DNA from: Buddleja alternifolia
Taxonomy: Eukaryota > Streptophyta > Magnoliopsida > Lamiales > Scrophulariaceae
Direction of reading: 5' to 3'
Assembly (NCBI GenBank): GCA_019426215.1
Contig: CM033408.1
Span: 24,097,953-24,161,952 of the forward strand
DNA length: 64,000 nucleotides
This document shows positions 55,703 through 64,000 of this stretch, piece by piece. Numbering within the stretch: position 1 is the stretch's first letter; the number at the start of each line of letters is the position of its first letter. A program made the position numbers and the translations under genes. Below the pieces are notes generated by a model that saw only the letters and a list, made by a program, of their open reading frames with translations, searched no databases and was not told where the DNA came from.

Positions 55703-56629
55703 TCTCAAGAAAGCTGGTTTCTCCAAACACAAAGTACATACATGATGTAAAGATAGCAATTAATCATGACCAGGAAGTTGACACGTCCACATAATAAATC
55801 CACACCCACCGCTTGGTAATTTCCGGTACATATCAAGATTACACTTTGTTAATATCTTTTGACTTTGTAATTTATCATCTATAATATCAAACACGGAGCG
55901 AGGAGCTACAAAAAGAAAGGGAGTTGGACGTGACAGTCATCTTCTTGACAAATACATGTAAATCAAATGATATTCAAAATCCTGTCCAAAATTCAATATC
56001 TTATATTGTTTTGTTATAATTTATACTATATAAAGTGAGAAGACCCTAAAGAAATTACATTGAACAGCTCATTTTTTGATATGATATTTACAACCTATAA
56101 ATACTTGCTAAGTGTCCACTTCTCCAACTCGTTCTTTTTGACCTTTTGTCCCTTCTCTCTCACTTTTTCTCCTAATTTCTCTCCAAACGTTTTTTTTCCT
56201 TCCACTAATTTATAACTAAAATTAATAAATCATATATAATTATTATGTAAAATTATATGCTTGCATAATTTCAAGTGTCATATAAAGTATCAGAATTTTA
56301 CATATTACCAAATAACAAATAAATTAAGTATTTATATATTATTTTTAAAATAATTTAACACACGCATTGGCTGTGCCAAAGCGAGAGTATATATAAAAGC
56401 ATTTTTCTGCTTATTGTTCTCTCTAGTGCTAAGTACTAATTTTACGAACATAATATCTTTTACTAGAATATCCTATTAACATATGCTATAAAATCACGAC
56501 TTCGTGCTTGTTCAGATATTTGATTTGTTTGCGCTTTGTAATAAATTTCGTTTAGCTTTTATTGAATTTGTTCGTCTGCTATTTTTTCAGTCAAGAAGAC
56601 CAATCACATTATGCGGCATCAGGTACAAC
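55703..56629. other. No gene seen
   Basis: AT-rich. Includes the third copy of the 54-kb repeat near 55755-55860. Only short incidental frames. Confidence 0.5.
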
Positions 56630-57446
56630 CACTACAGGAAATTTAAGTGGGAAACATTTTATTTGATCTTATATGTTTGCTTTTCTCAATTTGGTCTTAT
56701 TTCGTTATGAGATTTTCACATTATTTATGTTTTAAAAAATTTGATGTTTGCTTTTAACAAAATTTTTCGTCCAAAAATTTAACGATTAACTCAGTTATCA
56801 ACATTTTGACCCCTATTTTGGGGAGATTTCGTGCGTGAATGCACCCACGTACGAATTTTATTCAATATTACGATATTTCTTTTCAATATCACTAGCTACT
56901 CACGCACAAAATATCCCCAAAAAATCAGTCAAAATATTGACCAACCGAGTTAATTATTAAATTTTTGACAGAAATTCTATTGGGGACCAAATGTGAGAAT
57001 TTTCAAAAGCTATGTGACACAACGTGAGAACCCCGTAACTAATAGGACCAAATTTGAAAAAAGGTTAAACATATATATGGGAACAAAAATGTGATTTTTC
57101 TAGTTAAGTATTAACAATGAAAATATCAGTTCTAGTTTGAAGTCGTGGTCTGTAGCATTTTAAACACACGGCTAAGTTGGCCATGATATACGTTTCATAT
57201 AGTCACGCTGACATTAGCCGTGATAAAAAAGAATTGGCAATATAGCACTTTGTACAATGACTAAAAAGTCGTGGTTTTTGCAATGAACAAAACATTGACA
57301 ATGACTATAAGTCGTCGACAATGTTTTGAACATGCTTGCAGATACCACGGTTGAAGCCGAGTCGAAACCGTGGTCAATCAATTTTGACCCTGACATAGGA
57401 GCTTTTCACCATGACTAATCGAGGCAAAATCAAATTTTTTGTAGTG
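56630..57446. mobile_element. Non-autonomous CACTA element, 817 bp, target duplication AAC
   Basis: Begins CACTACAGGAAATTTAAG and ends CAAATTTTTTGTAGTG, inverted to each other. AAC flanks both sides (56627-56629 and 57447-57449). The 3' half contains subterminal motifs (agtcgtggt, accacgg, accgtggtc). No coding. Confidence 0.92.
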
Positions 57447-57449
57447 AAC

Positions 57450-57968
57450 ACTCTTATTTTATAATACATTTATTTATTTTTAACTAATTTATAAATATTT
57501 TGTTCAAATTTAGGATGCATTATATATTACATAACAAACAGCCATCAAACATATATAATTAATTTTATATGATACAACATACAAAAGTTCATCTTTTTTT
57601 CTTTTCTTCTTGGAACTTATTGAGAATCGTCCTGGAGTTTGCTTTGATATCACTAGGACATGTATGATGTATCCCATTCTTTGCCTTTGCCTTTACATTT
57701 TGGTTTCACAAAAAAGAACCATGTTAAATTTATCATACATCAATCCACACAGTATTGCTGAAGCATTAAAACATATCATGTCTTGTCCTTTTTTATTTGT
57801 ATATTGATAAAGTGAGAATAAACCTATCTTGTCATTTAAAAACTTCTGAGCCAAATTACTACAAGCAAATCCCACTTAGTTTTTATGTCTCAAGATTCAT
57901 GGTTTCTTTTTTCAATTTAGGAAAACACCCATCACACAAGAATCAATCGTACATTCACTTCTGTCACC
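57450..57968. other. No gene seen
   Basis: AT-rich DNA between a CACTA and a hAT element. Short incidental frames only. Confidence 0.5.
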
Positions 57969-57976
57969 TGTGGACC

Positions 57977-58821
57977 CAGGGACGGAGCAAGGAATTATGG
58001 TGAGGGGGGCGAGATTTTTGTGAGTTTCATTTACCCGGTAGTGAAGGATTGTATGGGGGGTGCAGGGGACTTGCCCCCGGCGGTACGGTACGCTATATGT
58101 ATACGAAAAAATTGAGGATTAAGTTTAGTAAGAACACTTTTGGAGGGGAAAGTTAAAGGAAAAAATTTAAAATCATAACTCCTAACTCAAATTTATTAGA
58201 CTGTTGTGAATGATGGATATATACAAAAGTGAAACTACAATTTAGCTTGATAGTTAGATATATTGGCCGTATATAGTTGTCGTCCATTTGAGTTTAAAAA
58301 TGGACTAACTACTTTACAAATTACCATATATATAGGTTATTCTTTAGTTTATTAGGTATGTAAATTAAGTTTGCAATTTTTTAGGGGGGGCGAAATCAAA
58401 TTTTTCAAATTTTTTACATGTGCAAATTGGATAAAATAAAAATTGTTCGTATATATTATAGAATGCAACAGTGTGATTAGTAATTTATCATTTCTAGAGC
58501 TAGCTTGGAAAGCTCCATTTTTTTCTTATTCACTAATCAAAAATAATATTATAATATCATAGAAAAATAACTTCAATTTCACTACTACTCGTTTATATGA
58601 TGTTTGGTTAAATCAATTGATAGAAAGGTTATTTTTGTCATTTTCGAAGGGGGCAAAATTACAAATGTTAATGTTATAGGTAAAAGTGAAAGTTAAAATT
58701 TTGAGGGGGGGGGGGGGGCGAAATCACAAAATTTCAAAATTTCATAGGCAAAAGTTGAAAATTTCAAAATTTGAGGGGGGTGGTGCCCCCCCCCCCCCCC
58801 CCCCCCCCCCCTCTGTCCCTG
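57977..58821. mobile_element. hAT-type non-autonomous element, 845 bp, target duplication TGTGGACC
   Basis: Ends CAGGGACGGAG and CTCTGTCCCTG are inverted repeats. An exact 8-bp duplication TGTGGACC flanks it (57969-57976 and 58822-58829), the length expected for hAT. The interior has repeated aaaattt-GGGGGG-cgaaatc blocks and long G and C runs at 58704-58718 and 58788-58811. No coding. Confidence 0.95.
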
Positions 58822-58829
58822 TGTGGACC

Positions 58830-59531
58830 GGTAAGTCACCTTAATAGCAAATGCATTTCAATTTTATTATGGGTTTATTGCAAAAATAAAATAAAATTCT
58901 ATATTAGAACATTTTTGTTAAAAAAAAATTTGGGACCACAAAATAGTCTAATCACCCCCCTCTGTATTCTTAAAAAGTATATGAAAAAATCAAATTTCAT
59001 TAAAAAGATAGAATTAAATATGTGTTTTTTGGGTGAAGTAACACTATTTACCTTTTATATTGTATGAAAAGTGTATAAATCACAAATAAACATGTCGATA
59101 AAGGTGAAAAACAAGAAAAACACGCTCACTTTCCAATGGAATTTGGCTTTTTTTCCGAATTTTTAAGAGCACAGTGTGTGATTAGGCAATTTCGTGGTCC
59201 CAAAGAGTTTTTTAGCAAAAAAGTTATAACGCAAAGTGTTTTTTTTTTTTTTTGGAATTAAACCCTTTTATTATCTATTTTATAAACACCATCTTGTTAT
59301 GAACTTTGAAAATAATTATTCCTTTTTGATTCATTTAATATTGAAATATTAAATTTGTCTTTTTAAGGGAAATTCTATTTCCAGTCCAACAACTTAGACC
59401 TATGGGACTCCCAATATAACAATCACCATTAATGTATCTTATATATATCTTCAAAAAATATACAACTTTTGTCCCAACTCCAAAGTCCTTAAAATATCCG
59501 ACGGAAATAGGCCATGCATCACATAGGCGCC
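58830..59531. other. No gene seen
   Basis: AT-rich non-coding DNA with a T run at about 59240-59255. Confidence 0.5.
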
Positions 59532-59548
59532 GTTAGTTGAACTATTTT

Positions 59549-59737
59549 ATTTTTTGGTATATACCAGGGTTTCCCCAGCCGGACGCCGGAGACTATTTCT
59601 CTTCGAGGCGTAGAGATCACCGAAGTGGATTTTGCTTCTCCCAACAAAGTTTTTTCCATACACACCGCCAGGAATCGAACCCTAAACAAATGTTTAAGGA
59701 ACTCAACTATCTACCAACTGTGATGGATCTTGTTGGT
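59549..59737 (-). mobile_element. tRNA-derived SINE with 17-bp target duplication
   Basis: Read on the minus strand, it has an A-box-like ACAGTTGGTAGA (59711-59722) and a B box GGTTCGATTCC (59671-59681), spaced as in tRNA-derived SINE promoters, followed by a non-tRNA body and a short A-rich 3' end (T-run on the plus strand). Flanked by gttagttgaactatttt at 59532-59548 and 59738-59754. About 190 bp. It would be transcribed by RNA polymerase III and moved by LINE machinery. Confidence 0.92.
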
Positions 59738-59754
59738 GTTAGTTGAACTATTTT

Positions 59755-60846
59755 CATCCAATGATGTTGGACCAAAATTGTATGATTTCACGTTTAATTT
59801 GGAACCAACTGTACAGCACATGGGCAACAAGTTTAAATTTTCTTTTCCTTTCCTTTCCTTTTCTCCTTACTTTTCTCCACTTGGTTTCTCCAAAGGAGCA
59901 AAATATTATAAGAATAATATATTTTGAGAACAAACTACAATTGCGCAAGGAAATACTATTAATGTATGAATTAAAGAATTATTACATAACATATCTATAC
60001 GTGAATAATTATCTCAAATTTAATTAATTTAAACTTGAACTTAAATACTTCATTAATTTTGTAATATATATATATATATATTAAAAAAAAGGCCCTTTCG
60101 TGGGGAGGGCATGGACTGGCCCCTCATCCCTTCTTTATTTTACTAAAAATAAAAAAAGACTATAGATAAGGAGATCTAACTCCCTCACATATAGACTAGA
60201 AAGCTAAAAAAAAGGAGTACTACTTCCCTCATAACCAAACATAAAAAATTAAATGAGGAGTACTAGTCCCTTACAAAAGCTAACTAAAAACCAAATAGAA
60301 AAACATCAGACTGAAACATGCATCTTTAGGAGTTCTCGAGCTTTCCAAACTAGCGCAGAACATGGGGGTACCATGCTTTTCAGAGATGAACATGCTTTTC
60401 CATACAATTTTCCAGCGAGAAACATGCCCCCCGTCGTGCTTTTAGACAAGGCCAACGATTTAACACAATTCAAATCTATCTAACAGAACTAAAAGAACCA
60501 TCTAACAAAATTAAAAGTCATCTCCATTTGAATGAAAATTAGGATATAATAAGTCCATACGTCTAATCGCCAAAAGTTGTATTGGGATTTCGTTTCCCAT
60601 CAAACTTTAAATAAATGAACGCTTATTATTCATTCGTGAATTTCTATTCCTTTCTATTTTAAATTTCATGAATTATGCATTGTTATATAACTTATATGCA
60701 TAATCATATAATTTTTTATTTGATTTCTAGAAATAATATACACATATTACATTTCTAATTATGTAAGTTCATTCATTTTATTTTATCCTTCTAAATAACA
60801 TGTCCAATTAACAGAAAAAATAATTATTTTCACTCAAAATTGAAGT
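59755..60846. other. No gene seen
   Basis: AT-rich DNA with a TA microsatellite at about 60065-60082. Open frames here are short and unrecognised. Confidence 0.5.
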
Positions 60847-61172
60847 TGTTGGAACGTTGTGTTTATCTATTGATTTTTTGTATTACAGGACAAAGAAGGG
60901 GAAAAGGAATTGAAAACCAAAGCAAGAAATAGGAAAAGGAAACTCAAATAGGAGGAGAAATATTTCTTTCCAAGACACATAACACAGAGTATCTGCAGTT
61001 TTAGTCTCCATGTACTCGATGAACGATGCACATGACAATCATGCGCTATTTCCGTATAAAAACTAATGGACGTTGGGCTTGAGATCAAATAACTAACTAA
61101 ACTAACCGTTAGAGGGAGCCTTAGAAAAAGCGTGTAACAACTTATAACTAAGAATAGAAAGTGCTATTCTCA
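60847..61172 (-). repeat. 3' LTR of a minus-strand Copia element
   Basis: On the plus strand TGTTGGAACG...GCTATTCTCA, 326 bp. On the minus strand it follows CTTGAGGGGGAGTA, the polypurine tract (about 61176-61189). Confidence 0.82.
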
Positions 61173-64000
61173 ATACTCCCCCTCAAGCTTGGAGTACTCA
61201 AAACACAGTAAAGACTGCAAGCTTGGACAACAAATACTCAAATTGGATCTTCCCTAGAGCATTTGTTAGAAGATCAGTAGGTTGTTCACTTGAAGATAAA
61301 TATTGAGTAGCAATCAAGCCCTTTTGAATCTTCTCTCTAATGAAGTGACAATCCACTTCAATGTGCTTGGACTTCTCATGATAAACAGGACTAGCAGCTA
61401 ACTGAATAGCTGATTTGCTATCAGAATATATTTAAACAGGAAGCTTGACTTTAATGTTTAAATCCTTCAACAGACTAAGCAGCCACAAGACCTCACAAGT
61501 AGTATTCCCCATGGCTCTGTATTCTGCCTCTGCAGAGCTCCTAGAGACAGTGTTTTGCCTCTTAACTTTCCAAGACACCAATGAATCACCAAATTTGATA
61601 TCCAGTCAAAGACTTTCTTGTCATTGGGCAAGAGGCCCAATCTGAATCACAGAAAGCAGACAACTCATAATTAGGTTTAGATGACATTAACAGACCTAAT
61701 CTCGGCTTACCTTTCAAGTACCTAAGCACTCTATACATAGCATCTAAGTGTGACTTCCTAGGACTATGCATAAATTGGCTTAGAACTTGAACGGAATAAC
61801 TGATATCAAATCTTCTTAAACAAAGATAGATCAATTTACCAACTACTTTCTGATACTCAGTAATATTAGACAAAATAGGATCATCATTAACTTTATCTAA
61901 ATTAAGAAACTTCACATTCTATTACATAGGCATTCCCACTAGTTTACAACCAATCATACCTGTCTCAGTAAGCAATTCCAAACTATATTTCCTTTGATTC
62001 ATAAAAATTCCATGTTTACTCTAGAAATCTCAATACCTAAGAAAAATTTCAGCTCCCTTAGATCAAATCTTTCATATGAAAAGTACTGTTCACATATGAT
62101 TTACAATCATCAATCATAGACATATCATTGCCAGTAATTAAAATATCATCTACATACACCAAGAGCACAACTAAACTGCTCCCCCATGATTTGACAAATA
62201 ATGAATAATCATTCTTGGATTATATAAAACCATGGCCAAAGTAAACTTATTATTCCACTGCCTTGAGGCTTGTTTCAAACCATAGAGAGACTTCAAAAGT
62301 TTACATACCTGAGGCTTGACAGTGTTACCTTGTTTATTAAAACCTGGGGAAATAGTCATATAAACTTCTTCATGCAAATCTCCCTGCAAAAAAGCATTAG
62401 TAACATCCATTTGCCACAATGGCCAATTGTTCATAGCTGCTAAAGATATAACAGCCCTAATAGTCACATGTTTTGCAACAGGAGCGAAAGTTTCAGTATA
62501 ATCTATTTCCTCTAATTGTGTATAGCCTTTGGCAACAAGCCTTGCTTTATACCTCTCTATGCTCCCATTAGCTTTATACTTAATGTTATACACCCATTTA
62601 CACCTTATAGGATGTTTGTTAGGTGGTAAATCAACTAAAATCCAAGTATTATTTAACTCAAGGGCATTAATCTCAGTTATCATAGCCTGTTCCATTTCTC
62701 ATCTTGTTGAGCTTCTGCAAAAAAATTTGGAATATATTCACTAGACAAAGTAGTAAGATAAGCACTATATTTAGGAGATATCTTATCATATTTAATATAG
62801 TCAGATAGAGGATAAGAAACTTGCTCAACACAATTAGAATCTGAAATAAAAGGCGAAACATAATCTTTTACCCAATATGAAGGTTTATGAAGTCTTTCAG
62901 ATATTCTGGGACCAAGATTATCATTGTTATAAGTCTTAGCATGCAGATTAGAAGCATTGTTATCCATATCCATGTTAACAGAATCAATATCATGATTAAT
63001 CATATCATCATCAATCCTATGTGACTGATTTTGTACACTTAAATCAACAGGATTGGACATAGAATAAGGTAGAACAAACTCTTCATAATACATTTTCACA
63101 TCTTGTGTAGGAAAAAACTGTCTATCATCATCATTGCTAGATATAGCAAAAGGAAAAATATCTTCATGGAATATTACATCCCTAGAAACAAAGAAATTAT
63201 TATTGTTCAAGTCTAACAACTTATATCCTTTTTGATGAGGAGCATAGCCCATAAAAACACAAGGTTTTGACCTATGTTGAAATTTATCTAATTGGGGTAA
63301 AATCTTAGCAAAACACAAGCATCCAAAAACCTTAAGATGGTCATAAACAGGACCTTTTCCATTTAGGATAGAAAAGGGAGTTTTACCCTTTAACAAAGGA
63401 ATAGGTGTCCTATTAATAAGGTACACTGCTGTCAAGACACACTCACCCCAAAATCTTATAGGAAGATGTGATAAAAACTTCAAAGCCCTAGCAACATCCA
63501 AGATGTGCCTATGTTTTCTTCCCACTACTCCATTTTGTTGTGGAGTGTACACACAAGTGATTTGATGGACAATACCATGAGAATTGAATAAATCTTCACA
63601 TTCTTTACTAAAAAATTTCCATGCATTATCAGTTCTGATGCACTTAAAGTTAACATCATATTAAGTCTTTGCATAAATGAAAAAATTCCTCAGAACATCA
63701 ATCACATCAGATTTAAATTTCAGCAAAAAAAACCCCAAGTTACCCTTGAATAATCATCAACAACAGTCAAAAAATATGCTTCTTGATTATATGTTTTCTC
63801 CCTATATCGTCCCCATACATCAAGATGCAACAATTTAAATATAACAGAGGTATTATCATTCCTTCTAGGAAAAGGATTTCTAGACTGTTTTGCCAAAGGA
63901 CATATATCACAATACATTTGTCCAGAATCCAAAGTAATTTGCAAATCAAGAAGAAATCTAAACCTATTGAAAGACATATGGCCAAATCTTCTATGCCACA
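61173..64000 (-). pseudogene. Copia polyprotein: integrase, RT and RNase H, cut by the window edge
   Basis: Read from 64000 down: gag_pre-integrase and integrase N-terminus (63977-63720, CDICPLAKQSRNPFPRR, LHLDVWGRY); integrase second half (63552-62680, YTPQQNGVVGRKHRHILDVARAL, FWGECVLTAVYLINRTP, KVFGCLCFAK); RT (62695-61960) with WKWVYNIKYK-like, RLVAKGYTQLEEIDYTETFAPV and MDVTNAFLQGDLHEEVYM, and YVDDILITGND near 62150; then TRPDI-like and SDWASCP segments (61915-61586) and RNase H to about 61200. Frame breaks occur near 63552-63720, 62171 and 61586, with stops between blocks. The YVDD motif is still present. The 5' LTR, gag and protease would lie beyond the window. It is non-functional but retains most of pol. 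Confidence 0.92.

Noticed and set aside
59660..59725. tRNA gene
   Set aside because: B box and A box are present but there is no acceptor stem or cloverleaf, and the segment sits in a SINE with target duplications.
60867..61088. 73-codon ORF in the 60.8-kb LTR
   Set aside because: An incidental frame within the LTR on the transcribed strand, with no recognisable domain.
1..64000. Integrated virus, organelle DNA or bacterial system
   Set aside because: No movement protein, viral coat, chloroplast or mitochondrial genes, or prokaryotic operon was recognised. All polymerase-like sequences fit Copia, Gypsy or LINE.

Overview
This is eukaryotic nuclear DNA from a flowering plant, probably a eudicot. 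The reasons are AT-rich intergenic DNA, short GT-AG introns, an F-box/FBD gene, a TATA-driven gene for a small cysteine-rich secreted protein, and dense layers of plant transposon families (CACTA, MULE, hAT, Copia, Gypsy, LINE, SINE). I cannot name the species. No rRNA, tRNA, CRISPR or prokaryote-type genes are present. Only one reading frame looks like an intact ordinary host gene: the cysteine-rich peptide at 35981-36298. Nearly everything else is mobile DNA, mostly broken.

Layout. 0.5-4.7 kb: a MULE transposase pseudogene, cut in its zinc knuckle by a 943-bp CACTA element (target duplication CAA). 5.5-10 kb: a CACTA end and AT-rich repeats. 10-17.6 kb: a direct duplication of about 2.05 kb (10072-12122 and 15588-17636, nearly identical), separated by a 5' LTR and gag-like region of a non-autonomous Gypsy-type element. 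16.6-28.1 kb: a large CACTA element (TIRs 16618 and 28127, target duplication CTT). It encloses a three-exon F-box/FBD gene with a premature stop, a Gypsy element complete in structure (21256-26265, target duplication CTCTT), and a TNPA-like transposase tail. 29.2-31.5 kb: a truncated minus-strand Copia. 32-34.9 kb: a LINE tail, a second copy of the 9.1-kb repeat and degenerate CACTA ends.

35.9-36.4 kb: the cysteine-rich peptide gene. 37.5-40.3 kb: a very young Copia-type element that encodes only gag and protease (631-bp LTRs, target duplication TTCGG). 40.3-43.2 kb: Copia and Gypsy fragments. 43.6-44.8 kb: a Mutator-type MITE and a hAT-like element carrying a transposase tail. 45.5-48.4 kb: two unrecognised ORFs upstream of a Sirevirus-like LTR. 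49.7-53.7 kb: a broken Copia and its 3' LTR, joined to another LTR fragment. 56.6-59.8 kb: a CACTA element (target duplication AAC), a hAT element with G/C homopolymers (target duplication TGTGGACC) and a tRNA-derived SINE with a 17-bp target duplication. 60.8-64 kb: a minus-strand Copia that runs off the window.

The genes do not form a pathway. The relationships are nesting, disruption and possible gene capture. The most notable items are the triple CX3C peptide, the F-box gene inside a CACTA element, the gag-protease-only retroelement, and a duplication that may represent two haplotypes joined in the assembly.
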